From Glycomyces tritici (GTDB taxonomy: Bacteria > Actinomycetota > Actinomycetes > Mycobacteriales > Micromonosporaceae), in NCBI RefSeq assembly GCF_030403505.1, contig NZ_JAUEMJ010000007.1:186001-250000 (forward strand): a DNA stretch of 64,000 nt, written 5' to 3'. The notes beneath the pieces are model-generated. The model had not been told where the DNA came from and searched no databases. It was given only the letters and a program-made list of their open reading frames with translations. The translations under genes and the position numbers were made by a program. Shown here piece by piece: positions 1 to 7,815 of the stretch (position 1 is its first letter; each line of letters begins with the position of its first letter).

Positions 1-1587
1 TGCGACGAGACCGCCCTGCCGCACGTCTGGAGCGAGTGCGTCGGCGCCGGAAGGGCCAACGAGGGCCTCCGCGCGGACTGGCAGCGGCAGTTCGCCGAAG
101 CCGTCGACACCCTCGGCTTCAAGTACCTCCGCTTCCACGGCGTCTTCCACGACGACATGTTCGTCTACCGCGAGAGCTACGGCGGCGGCTTCGGCCCCGA
201 CTCCCCTCTGGACGAACCGGCATACACGTTCAGCTACGTGGACAAGGTCTTCGACTTCATCCTCGAGAGCGGCGCCCGTCCCTTCGTGGAACTCGGCTTC
301 ATGCCCCGCGCGCTCGCGACCCAGACCGAGACGCTGTTCTGGTGGCGCGCGCACTGCAGCCCGCCCAAGGACATGACCCGCTGGGTCGAACTGGTGACCC
401 GGACCGTGGAGCACTGGATCGACCGGTACGGGATCGACGAGGTCCGCCAGTGGCGGTTCGAGGTGTGGAACGAGCCGAACCTCGTGCCCCACTTCTGGAC
501 CGGGACGCGGACGCAGTACTTCGAGCTGTACGAGGCGACCGCGGTGGCGATCAAGGAGATCGACCCCGGCCTGCTGGTCGGCGGGCCCTCCACCAGCGTC
601 TTCGTGCCCGACGACCGGTACAAGGGCGAGACCCAGGACCGCTCCAAGGAGCACGCGACCGCCGCCGCGGACGACGTGGACGCGCTCGAGTGGCGCCCGG
701 TGTGGATCGAGGAGTTCATGACCTGGTGCGAGCAGCGGCAGGTCCCGATCGACTTCATCTCGACCCACACCTACCCGACCGACTACGCGTTCGACGCGAA
801 CGGCGTGGGCGTGCCCCTCTCGCGCTACATCGACGCCACCCGCGACGACCTCGCCCTCCTGCGCGGGCTCATCGCCGACAGCGCGTTCCCCGACGCGGAA
901 GTCCACATCACGGAGTGGTCGACCTCCCCGTCTTCGCGCGACCGCATGCACGACACCGTGTTCGCGGCGGCCTCGATCACCCGCTCGCTCCTGCAGTGCG
1001 CGACGCTCGCCGAGTCGATCTCCTACTGGGCCTTCACCGACGTCTTCGAGGAGGGCGGCGCCGGCATCGGCCCCTTCCACGGCGGCTTCGGCCTGGTCAA
1101 CGAGCACGGCATCCACAAGCCGACCTTCCACGCCTTCACCATGCTCAACCGCCTCGGCGACCGGCTGCTCCTCTCGACACCGCACGGCGTCGTGACCCGC
1201 GACGGCCGCACCTCGGCGGTGTCGGCCGTGTTCTTCAACTACCCCGAAGACATGGGGACGAGGTCGATCGGCTCGGCGAACTCCTACGAGGAGACGCGCC
1301 ACCTCGCCGGGCAGGGGCCGAGCAGGAGGATCCGCCACTCGATCGCCGGGCTCGAACCGGGGACGACGTTCCTCGTCGAGGCCGTCGACTGGGACCACGG
1401 GAACCCCGCCGAGGCCTGGTTCGCGATGGGCAGTCCGGTCAACTTGTCCCGCAACGAGACCCGGCACCTGGCCGCGGTCGCCGACGCGCTCCTGCGGGAC
1501 ACCCTCACCGTCCCCGAGTCCGGCGTCCTCGAGCTCGACGTCGACCTCGCCCCCTGGGCCGTGATGTCCCTGCGGCAGGCGGACTGA
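1..1587 (+). CDS. GH39-type beta-xylosidase, 5'-truncated by window edge
   Basis: The reading frame is open from base 1, so the start lies upstream; 528 residues are visible. The product resembles glycoside hydrolase family 39 (beta-xylosidase / alpha-L-iduronidase type), retaining enzymes with a TIM barrel. The first residues read WSECVGAGRA, as in the N-terminal part of the barrel. The acid/base Glu is in WNEPN (bases about 466-480) and the nucleophile Glu in HITEWS (about 904-921), so both catalytic residues are present. A beta-sandwich-like C-terminal region follows. It probably releases xylose from xylo-oligosaccharides, which agrees with the xylan/arabinan enzymes further right. Whether it has a signal peptide cannot be seen. 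A converging gene follows across a terminator-like hairpin. Confidence 0.85.
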   Translation, partial: CDETALPHVWSECVGAGRANEGLRADWQRQFAEAVDTLGFKYLRFHGVFHDDMFVYRESYGGGFGPDSPLDEPAYTFSYVDKVFDFILESGARPFVELGFMPRALATQTETLFWWRAHCSPPKDMTRWVELVTRTVEHWIDRYGIDEVRQWRFEVWNEPNLVPHFWTGTRTQYFELYEATAVAIKEIDPGLLVGGPSTSVFVPDDRYKGETQDRSKEHATAAADDVDALEWRPVWIEEFMTWCEQRQVPIDFISTHTYPTDYAFDANGVGVPLSRYIDATRDDLALLRGLIADSAFPDAEVHITEWSTSPSSRDRMHDTVFAAASITRSLLQCATLAESISYWAFTDVFEEGGAGIGPFHGGFGLVNEHGIHKPTFHAFTMLNRLGDRLLLSTPHGVVTRDGRTSAVSAVFFNYPEDMGTRSIGSANSYEETRHLAGQGPSRRIRHSIAGLEPGTTFLVEAVDWDHGNPAEAWFAMGSPVNLSRNETRHLAAVADALLRDTLTVPESGVLELDVDLAPWAVMSLRQAD

Positions 1588-1669
1588 CCGCTCGGGCGGT
1601 GCGGGCGTGCGCTCGTCCGGCCTGCCGATGAGGCTGGTGCGGAGAGGACGCGGCTTCACAGCGCAGTCG

Positions 1670-1699
1670 CCGCCTCGGCCGCAGACGCGACCGAGGCGG
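1670..1699. terminator. Hairpin between convergent genes
   Basis: Perfect 9-bp arms (1670-1678 and 1691-1699) flank a 12-nt loop between the convergent stops at 1587 and 1705. It lies 5 bases beyond the leftward gene's stop. There is no clear T-tract, which is common for GC-rich actinobacterial terminators. Confidence 0.6.
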
Positions 1700-1704
1700 G
1701 TCCG

Positions 1705-3219
1705 CTAGCGCGCGTACTCCTGCGGGTCGTAGACCGGCGCGGGCAGCGAGGCGGCGAGGGCTACCAGGTCGTCGTAGGCGTACCCGTCGACCTCGCCGTC
1801 GACCATCGTCTCGTAGGAGACCGCCCAGCCGGCCGGGTCGTACACGACCACCCAGGTCGAGACGCTGTCGCCGATGCCGAAGACGCGGGTGGCGACCAGC
1901 CGTCCGTCCACTTCGGTCTCCGTGCAGACGTCGTCCTTGTCGTCGCCCGGCCCGCCGCAGTCGAGCAGGTACGCCTCGGCGCCCGACCCCTCGGGCCGGA
2001 GCCCCGGCAGCCAGCCGCCGGGCAGGTAGTACCGCACGGAGGCGTCCACGGGGGTGCCCGTGTCGTCGTCCATCGGCAGGGCGTAGCTGGCGAGGTAGGT
2101 GCGCTGCGCGGTGTCGCCGGAATGGAGCTGGTTCGGCTGCTGGGAGAGGAGCTCGACGCCGGGGTGGATCGTGTCGATCGCGTCGGTGGCGGCTTCGAGG
2201 CTGGCCTGCGCGTCCGCGGCGGCCGTGGTCACCCACGCCTCGTCGTACTCCCAGCCCGGCGGGAATTCGAGCAGGTCCTCCACCGGCTGGAGTTCGCTGG
2301 TGTCGTAGTCGATCTCGGGCATCGCGAGCATCGCCGCGCGCAGCTCCTCCACGGTGAGGTCGCGGCCCTGGCCCTCGCAGTCGAGGTCCCACTCGGACCG
2401 CAGCGCCGACCCGTTGGGGTAGACGACCGCGGCCTCCAGTGCGCAGCCGTGGTCGGCGACCATGAGCGTGCGGCCGTCGCCCAGGTCCTCAGTGGTGAAC
2501 TCGGGGGCGTCACCGGTCCAGGAGGCCTCGTCGCTGATGAGGTGCTGCGGGAACCCGACGTCGCCCGTGGGGCCGGGCTCGGCGGTCCACCCGCCCGGCT
2601 GCAGCGCGGTGACGGTGAAGGCGGGGCGCATGGCCTCCTCGTCGCCGTCCCTGGCGATGTAGCCGCGCAGGCGGACCTGGCCGCCGTTGCCCGTGGAGGT
2701 CCAGGGCTCGAACTGGAGCGGCAGGTTGTGGAAGCCCAGTTCGGACCGCGCCTCGTAGTAGCCGATGCCGAACTCCTCCATCAGGGATTCCACCGTCGCG
2801 TCCGAAGACGGCTCCTCGTCGAGCCGCGCCGCGTCCAGGAAGCCCCCGTCGACCGCGAGGGCGCCGAACACCTCGGTCGCGGCCTCCTGCAGTTCTGGTT
2901 GGGGCACAGCCCATTCACCGCTCTGGTCGCCGGGGTATCCGGCGTGCGCCGGATCGAACCCGAAGCCCTGGTCCGCCGCGACATCCTGCCGCTCTTCGGT
3001 TTCGGGACCGGGGCCCGGCAGCCCGGTGATCGACAGGGCGAGCACGGCGGCGACCGCGCAGACGCCGGCCGCGGCCGCACCGGCGACGGCGGCGCGGTTC
3101 CGCCGGCGCGCTCGGCGGCCGTCCCGCATCACCCGTTTGATGTCCAGGGGGGTGCCTGGCGGCGGGTCGTCGGGCCTCGCCTCGGCGAACACGGTTGCGA
3201 CGTCGTCCTGCGGGTTCAC
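1705..3219 (-). CDS. Single-pass membrane protein, likely partner of the adjacent sigma factor
   Basis: 504 residues from a GTG start at 3219. The start is supported by AAAGGA overlapping the upstream gene's TGA, 16 bases away, so the two genes are translationally coupled. The N-terminal ~50 residues are polar and basic (VMRDGRRARRRNRAAV), followed by one Ala/Val-rich membrane segment (about residues 48-70) and a long acidic, probably extracytoplasmic domain. This layout is typical of proteins encoded directly downstream of SigE-family sigma factors in actinobacteria, some of which act as anti-sigma or signal-sensing partners. I see no zinc-binding anti-sigma HxxxCxxC motif, so the regulatory role is inference. 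No enzymatic motif is visible. Confidence 0.7.
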   Translation of the reverse strand: MNPQDDVATVFAEARPDDPPPGTPLDIKRVMRDGRRARRRNRAAVAGAAAAGVCAVAAVLALSITGLPGPGPETEERQDVAADQGFGFDPAHAGYPGDQSGEWAVPQPELQEAATEVFGALAVDGGFLDAARLDEEPSSDATVESLMEEFGIGYYEARSELGFHNLPLQFEPWTSTGNGGQVRLRGYIARDGDEEAMRPAFTVTALQPGGWTAEPGPTGDVGFPQHLISDEASWTGDAPEFTTEDLGDGRTLMVADHGCALEAAVVYPNGSALRSEWDLDCEGQGRDLTVEELRAAMLAMPEIDYDTSELQPVEDLLEFPPGWEYDEAWVTTAAADAQASLEAATDAIDTIHPGVELLSQQPNQLHSGDTAQRTYLASYALPMDDDTGTPVDASVRYYLPGGWLPGLRPEGSGAEAYLLDCGGPGDDKDDVCTETEVDGRLVATRVFGIGDSVSTWVVVYDPAGWAVSYETMVDGEVDGYAYDDLVALAASLPAPVYDPQEYAR

Positions 3220-3235
3220 TGGGCAACGATTCCTT

Positions 3236-3751
3236 TCATCTGGTCGGCGTGAGGGCGGCGGTCTCGGACAGCAGGCGGCGCAGCTTGGCCAGCCCCCTTG
3301 AGGACTGGCTCTTGACGGTCCCCGCGGAGCAGCCCATGGCCTCGGCGGTCTCCGCGACCGACAACTGCTCCCAGTACCGCAGGACGAGCGTGGCCCGCTC
3401 CCGCGGCGTGAGGAGGTGGAGCGATCTGGTGATGGTGAGCCGCAGGTCGACCTCCTCCTGGGGGCGGTCGACGGCCTGCACCGGCACCGTTTCCGCGGTC
3501 CGCTCGCGGCGCACCCACGACAGGCGGCGCTGCGAGAAGAACACATTGGTCACGATGCGGCGCGTGTAGGCGGCGGCGCCGCCGGGCTCGACGCGGTGCC
3601 AGGCGGTGAACAGCTTCGTCAGCGCCTTCTGCACGATGTCGTCGGCCTCGTGCCAGTCCCCGCACAGGTAGTACGCGTACCGCTGGAGGCCGTCGCGTTG
3701 TGCGAGCGCGAAGGCCTCGAACTCGGCCTCGTGCCGTTCCCTGTTCTTCAC
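3236..3751 (-). CDS. SigE-family ECF RNA polymerase sigma factor
   Basis: 171 residues, GTG start at 3751 with an AGAGG-type ribosome site just upstream. Region 2 is visible as RYAYYLCGDWHEADDIVQKALTK (about residues 24-46, quoted in part: LCGDWHEADDIVQ), and region 4 as a helix-turn-helix with LTPRERATLVLRYWEQLS followed by the recognition helix CSAGTVKSQSSRGL. Length and motifs match the actinobacterial SigE-like ECF group, which directs core RNA polymerase to a small regulon, often including its own promoter. It is followed at once by the membrane protein at 1705-3219, forming a two-gene operon. Target genes cannot be read from the window. Confidence 0.9.
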   Translation of the reverse strand: MKNRERHEAEFEAFALAQRDGLQRYAYYLCGDWHEADDIVQKALTKLFTAWHRVEPGGAAAYTRRIVTNVFFSQRRLSWVRRERTAETVPVQAVDRPQEEVDLRLTITRSLHLLTPRERATLVLRYWEQLSVAETAEAMGCSAGTVKSQSSRGLAKLRRLLSETAALTPTR

Positions 3752-3898
3752 TGGGCCTCTTTCGGATGACGGGTAGGGAGCCCGGCCCCGCCCGTTGCAG
3801 GTGGATGGAGCGAAGCCCGGCGATGTCAGTACTCCGCCGGCGGGGGTCTCGTTGTCGATCCGCCCCGATTATTTCTCCGGACGGCCCCGGGGTCTGTC

Positions 3899-4822
3899 CT
3901 AGGCCGCCTTCGCGCCGCCGTCGAGGGCGTCCAGGCGCTCCCGGGCCTCGGCCGGGACGGCGGCGTGGTCGTCCATGTCCGCCCACGGGTCGGTCTTGCG
4001 GGCGAGGCGCCTGCCGATCGAGGCGGTGGTGTATCCGTCCGGAGTGGAGCGTCCGAGTTCGCTCCAGTCGAGCGGGGTCGCGACCGCGGCGCCGGGGCGG
4101 GCCCGCAGCGAGTAGGGCGCGACGAAGGTCTGGCCGTAGCCGTTGCGGTTGGCGTCCAGGAAGATCCGGTCGCCGCGCTGGTTCTTGCGGAAGGCGGTGG
4201 TCAGCCGCTCCGGGTCGGCGGCGGCGAGGCGGTCGGTGATGCCGCCCGCGAGCGCGCGCACGAACCCGAAATCGGCGGAGCGGTCGAGCGGCGTGACCAC
4301 GTGGTAGCCGCGCCCGCCCGTGGCCTGCAGGAACGGTGTCAGGCCGATCTCGGTGCAGAGGTCCCTGGCGCGCCGCGCGACCGAGCGGAGCTCGGCGACC
4401 GTGACGCCCGCGGGCGGGTCGATGTCGATCACGAGCCGGTCGGGGCGCTCGATGTCGGGGGTCGTCGCGGTCCAGATGTGGAACTCGATGGCGGTGAGGT
4501 TCGCGAGGTACAGCAGGGTCGCGGCCTCGTCGCAGACCACATAGGGGTCGGACCCCTCGGAGCGCTTGTGCGCGATCTCGACCACGTGCATCCACTCGGG
4601 CAGGCCCGCCGGGTGCTTCTGGAAGAACCCCTCGGTCCCGATCCCGTGCGGGTAGCGGCGCAGGGTCAGCGGGCGTCCGGCCAGGTGGGGGACCATCGCC
4701 TCGGCGACGGTGCCGTAGTGGAGGAGCATGTCGCCCTTGCTCACATGGTCGTCCGGGAACAGCTCCTTGTCGAGGCTGGAGACGTTGATGTCGCGGTCGG
4801 CGACGTGGAGTACCGGTGCCAT
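3899..4822 (-). CDS. ligD-pol: LigD polymerase/primase domain protein (stand-alone)
   Basis: 307 residues, ATG at 4822, which shares one base with the TGA of the ligase gene upstream (TGATG coupling). It is the archaeo-eukaryotic primase-like polymerase of bacterial non-homologous end joining, which fills ends with nucleotides or ribonucleotides. The catalytic Asp pair is in LVIDIDPPAG, with other conserved blocks at RRYPHGI near the N terminus, the GGRGYHVV loop and RKNQRGDRIFLD. In Mycobacterium LigD this domain is fused to a phosphoesterase and a ligase domain; here it is an independent gene that ends the operon 6332 to 3899. Activity is known for the family and inferred for this protein. 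Confidence 0.9.
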   Translation of the reverse strand: MAPVLHVADRDINVSSLDKELFPDDHVSKGDMLLHYGTVAEAMVPHLAGRPLTLRRYPHGIGTEGFFQKHPAGLPEWMHVVEIAHKRSEGSDPYVVCDEAATLLYLANLTAIEFHIWTATTPDIERPDRLVIDIDPPAGVTVAELRSVARRARDLCTEIGLTPFLQATGGRGYHVVTPLDRSADFGFVRALAGGITDRLAAADPERLTTAFRKNQRGDRIFLDANRNGYGQTFVAPYSLRARPGAAVATPLDWSELGRSTPDGYTTASIGRRLARKTDPWADMDDHAAVPAEARERLDALDGGAKAA

Positions 4823-5763
4823 CAGCGCGTCTCCCTCACTACCTCGCGGGCGGGCTTGTCGACGCGCTCGCCGCGGTAGCGGGGGTGGCGCAGCATCCCG
4901 TCGGGGGTCCACTCGCTGAACCCCACCTGCACCACCGGCTCGGGGCGGATCCAGTGCGCGCCCTTCTCATGCACGGGGTCGGCGAACGGCTTCTCGTCCT
5001 GTGCCAAGGCGTCCATGCGCTTTCGCAGCGCGCGCAGGGTGCGCTCGTCGTACCCGGTGCCGACCTTGCCCGCGTACCGCAGCGTCCCGGGTTCGGCGTA
5101 GTAGCCGACGAGGAGCGCCCCGAACCCGGCGCGCGAGCCCTGCGGATCGGTGAAGCCGCCGACCACGAACTCCTGGTCGCGCACGCATTTGAACTTGAGC
5201 CAGTCCTTCGACCGGCCCGCGTGGTACCGCGAGTTCGCGCGCTTGGCGATGAGCCCTTCCCAGCCGCGCTCGCAGGCCTGCTTGAAGAACGCCTCGCCGT
5301 CGGTGTTGCGGTGGACCGAGTAGCGCAGCGGGTCGCGATAGTCGAAGGCCGCGCGCAGGAGGCGCTTGCGGTCGCGCAGCGGCTCCCGTCTCAGGTCCTC
5401 GCCGTCGAAGGAGAGGAGGTCGAACAGGTAGTAGTAGACCTCGACGCCGGTGGCGGCGATGCGGGCGGCGCCGGTGAGGTGGATGCGCGGCTGGAGGCGG
5501 GCGAAGCTGGTCATCCGGCCGTCGAAGGCGACGATCTCGCCGTCGGCCGCGAACCGGGGGCCGCCGAGCGCTTCGAGGGCGTCGACGAGTTCGGGGAAGC
5601 GCTCGTCGAGGCGGTTCCCGTTGCGCGACCAGAGTTCGGGTCGGCCGCCGTCGCGGGTGGCGAGGGCGCGCATGCCGTCGAGCTTGCGCTCGTACAGCCA
5701 GTCCCCGCTGGAGAACCGGCGCTCGGTGAGGCTCGCCGTCATGAGCTCCTGGAAGCCGGTCAT
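4822..5763 (-). CDS. ligD-lig: ATP-dependent DNA ligase (LigD ligase domain, stand-alone)
   Basis: 313 residues, ATG at 5763 overlapping the preceding gene's TGA by four bases (ATGA). The adenylated lysine is in the motif ERKLDGMR near residue 28. Other nucleotidyltransferase motifs follow: ADGEIVAFD (motif III region), YLFDLL, GWEGLIAKR (motif IV) and DWLKFKC (motif V). The C-terminal OB-fold is present (FVVGGFTDPQG, YAGKVGTGYDE). It seals double-strand breaks after end processing. It is the middle gene of the split LigD operon, placed between the phosphoesterase and the polymerase genes. Confidence 0.92.
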   Translation of the reverse strand: MTGFQELMTASLTERRFSSGDWLYERKLDGMRALATRDGGRPELWSRNGNRLDERFPELVDALEALGGPRFAADGEIVAFDGRMTSFARLQPRIHLTGAARIAATGVEVYYYLFDLLSFDGEDLRREPLRDRKRLLRAAFDYRDPLRYSVHRNTDGEAFFKQACERGWEGLIAKRANSRYHAGRSKDWLKFKCVRDQEFVVGGFTDPQGSRAGFGALLVGYYAEPGTLRYAGKVGTGYDERTLRALRKRMDALAQDEKPFADPVHEKGAHWIRPEPVVQVGFSEWTPDGMLRHPRYRGERVDKPAREVVRETR

Positions 5764-6332
5764 GCCAGGTCCCGGTTGGTGCGGCCGGTCAGCACGGACG
5801 CGAGCTGGGTCTTGGCGGGCTTGCGGCGGCGGTCGGCGCCCTCGTCGTCCTTCTTGATCAGGATCCAGTTCCGGCCTTCGCCCATTCGGGACAGTGCGAA
5901 GCCGCCGCGGATCTTCTCGCCCTCGAGCCAGACGGAGACGTGGCCGTGCTCGACGGCGTCGGCCATCGCGATCGGCTTGCCGCGCTTGGCGGTGGCGTTG
6001 CGGTAGGTGCCGGCGTCCCAGACGATCATGGTGCCCGCGCCGTACTCGCCCGCGGGGATGCGGCCCTCGAACTCGGCGTAGTCGAGCGGGTGGTCCTCGG
6101 TCTGGACGGCGAGCCGCTTGTCGCGCGGGTCGAGGGAGGGGCCCTTCGGCACGGCCCAGGAGACGAGCACGTCCCCGACTTGGAGGCGGAGGTCGTAGTG
6201 GAGGCGCGAGGCCTCGTGGCGCTGGATCACGAACCGGTCGCCGCCCCCTTCGCGGCGCCCGCCCGCGGGCTCGCCGGACTTCGCCAGGTCGCGCTTCGCC
6301 CGGTACTCGTCCAGCCGATCCCCCCGTGCCAT
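5760..6332 (-). CDS. ligD-pe: LigD 3'-phosphoesterase domain protein (stand-alone)
   Basis: 190 residues from the ATG at 6332; a longer frame exists but the family homology starts at MARGDRLDEYRAKRD. The phosphoesterase signature is clear: FVIQRHEASRLHYDLRL (His and Asp metal ligands), then SWAVPKGPS, EDHPLDYAEFEG and IPAGEYGAGTM. The family removes 3'-phosphates and ribonucleotides at DNA ends, in a Mn-dependent manner, to leave a ligatable 3'-OH. It is the first gene of the leftward operon and overlaps the ligase gene by ATGA. It is divergent from Ku, so both probably share the 176-bp control region. Confidence 0.9.
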   Translation of the reverse strand: MARGDRLDEYRAKRDLAKSGEPAGGRREGGGDRFVIQRHEASRLHYDLRLQVGDVLVSWAVPKGPSLDPRDKRLAVQTEDHPLDYAEFEGRIPAGEYGAGTMIVWDAGTYRNATAKRGKPIAMADAVEHGHVSVWLEGEKIRGGFALSRMGEGRNWILIKKDDEGADRRRKPAKTQLASVLTGRTNRDLA

Positions 6333-6460
6333 GCCGGCTGAGATACCCGGCCGGCGTTCCGGCAAAACCGCCGCGTCCGTCCGACCCACGCCTGATCACC
6401 CCTCCTGAACTGCTGAAACACGACCCGGCGCGGGCCGGCTCGTGCGACGGAACGAAGAAA

Positions 6461-6485
6461 GATCACATATAGCGATCACATGATC
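6461..6485. promoter_or_regulatory. GATCACAT repeats in the Ku / split-LigD divergent promoter
   Basis: GATCACAT occurs at 6461-6468 and again at 6474-6481 (13-bp spacing). The second copy forms an inverted repeat GATCA-CA-TGATC at 6474-6485. The site lies in the only control region between the divergent NHEJ genes, 24 bases before the Ku start, so it is a candidate operator. The binding protein is unknown. Confidence 0.45.
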
Positions 6486-6508
6486 ACTCTAGGTGCCATG
6501 CTGTGGTC

Positions 6509-7399
6509 ATGCCTGCGATCTGGACCGGAGTGATCGCGTTCGGGCTGGTGAGCATCCCAGTCAGCCTGCGGTCGGCGACATCGAGCCACGACGTCTCGAT
6601 GCACCAGTACCACGCGTCCGACGGCGGCCGGATTCGCTACCAGAAGGTCTGCGAGCTGGACGACGAGGTCGTCCCGGCCGAGGACATCGTCAAAGGCGTG
6701 GACCACGAGAGCGGCGAGACCGTGCTCCTCGACGACGACGAGCTCGAGGACCTGCCGGTGAGCTCGTCGAAGACGATCGAGGTCGTCCAGTTCGTGAGCG
6801 GCGAGCAGATCGACCCGATCCACTACGAGCGGTCCTACTACGCCGACCCGGGCAAGGCCGCGGCCAAACCGTACGTGCTCCTGCGCGAGGCGCTGCTCGA
6901 CTCGGGCAAGGTCGCGATCGTCAAGGTCGCGCTGCGCCGCCGCGAGAGCCTCGCCGCGCTGCGGCCCCGCGACGACGTGCTGGTCCTCCACACCATGCTC
7001 TGGCCCGACGAGATCCGCCGCCCCGAGGTCGCCGGCCTCGAAGGCGAGGCCCGCAAGCAGGAGCTGGAGATGGCCGCGACCCTCATCGACACCATGACCG
7101 GCGACTTCGACCCCGAGGAGTACGAGGACGAGTACCAGGAGGCGCTGCGGGCCCTCGTCGACGCCAAGGCGCGCGGGCGCAAGACCCCGGCCAAGTCGAA
7201 GAAGGAGGCGCCGAAGGCGAAGGTCATCAACCTGATGGACGCGCTGCAGAAGAGCGTCGAGGCGAAGGAGGGCGGGCGCCGGCCCGCGAAGAAGGCGGCG
7301 AAGAAGACCGTCAAGAAGGCCGCGAAGAAGGCCACCGCGCGCAAGCAGACGGCCGAGCAGACCGCCAAGAAGGCCGCGCGCAAGCAGAAGAGCGCTTGA
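6509..7399 (+). CDS. ku: Ku DNA end-binding protein
   Basis: 296 residues from the ATG at 6509; the family normally begins at the equivalent of MPAIWTGVIAFGLVSIP, so the GTG two codons earlier is less likely. Ku forms a homodimeric ring on DNA ends and recruits LigD activities in bacterial NHEJ. The Ku core runs to about residue 230 (ALRRRESLAALRPRDDVLVL). A lysine/alanine-rich tail of about 50 residues with repeated KKAAKK blocks follows; in mycobacterial and Streptomyces Ku such tails bind DNA and modulate end joining. The gene faces the split-LigD operon. Confidence 0.95.
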   Translation: MPAIWTGVIAFGLVSIPVSLRSATSSHDVSMHQYHASDGGRIRYQKVCELDDEVVPAEDIVKGVDHESGETVLLDDDELEDLPVSSSKTIEVVQFVSGEQIDPIHYERSYYADPGKAAAKPYVLLREALLDSGKVAIVKVALRRRESLAALRPRDDVLVLHTMLWPDEIRRPEVAGLEGEARKQELEMAATLIDTMTGDFDPEEYEDEYQEALRALVDAKARGRKTPAKSKKEAPKAKVINLMDALQKSVEAKEGGRRPAKKAAKKTVKKAAKKATARKQTAEQTAKKAARKQKSA

Positions 7400-7410
7400 G
7401 CGGTGACCCC

Positions 7411-7806
7411 ATGGCACCGGCTCCCGCGACCGCAGCCCTGCAGGACCGGTACCCGCTGCCGGAGTGGGTGGTCGACTCCAAGTTCAAGCGGGAGCTGACG
7501 CAGGCGGTCGCCGACGCGATCGCCGCCGAGACCGACCGCTGGCCCAGCCACGAGGGCCCCTCGGCGCTGCGGGAGCACGCCGAGCACGTCACCATGGCGG
7601 CCCGCACCGCCCTCGAACCCCTCCTGGCCTGGCTCCAGGACTGCGACACCGACGGCTACAGCTACCCCGGCGACATCCTCGTCTCCTACATCGCCCAACT
7701 CGCCCTCACCCGCCCCGGCGAGACCCTCGAGCCCGGCCGCTACCGCGAACTCCTGCGCGCCTACCGGCAGCACCTCGCCCTCCAGGCCCGGCGCTACGTC
7801 GCGTAA
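7411..7806 (+). CDS. Hypothetical protein downstream of Ku
   Basis: 131 residues from the ATG at 7411, 11 bases after the Ku stop. An in-frame TTG at 7396 overlapping the Ku stop is an alternative start. The protein is soluble, mostly helical and acidic in its middle, with aromatic patches (YPLPEWVVDSKFKREL, DGYSYPGDILVSY). I recognise no domain. Its position suggests co-transcription with Ku, so an accessory role in end joining is possible but has no sequence support. Confidence 0.65.
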   Translation: MAPAPATAALQDRYPLPEWVVDSKFKRELTQAVADAIAAETDRWPSHEGPSALREHAEHVTMAARTALEPLLAWLQDCDTDGYSYPGDILVSYIAQLALTRPGETLEPGRYRELLRAYRQHLALQARRYVA

Positions 7807-7815
7807 GCACGGCCG

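Noticed and set aside
2122..3252. Long rightward frames opposite the sigma-factor partner gene
   Set aside because: They are GC-skew shadows of the leftward gene with no domain and no ribosome site.
3752..3898. A CAAC ... CGTC pair that could be an ECF autoregulated promoter of the sigma factor gene
   Set aside because: The spacing (about 22 bases) is longer than normal for ECF promoters, so it is not listed.
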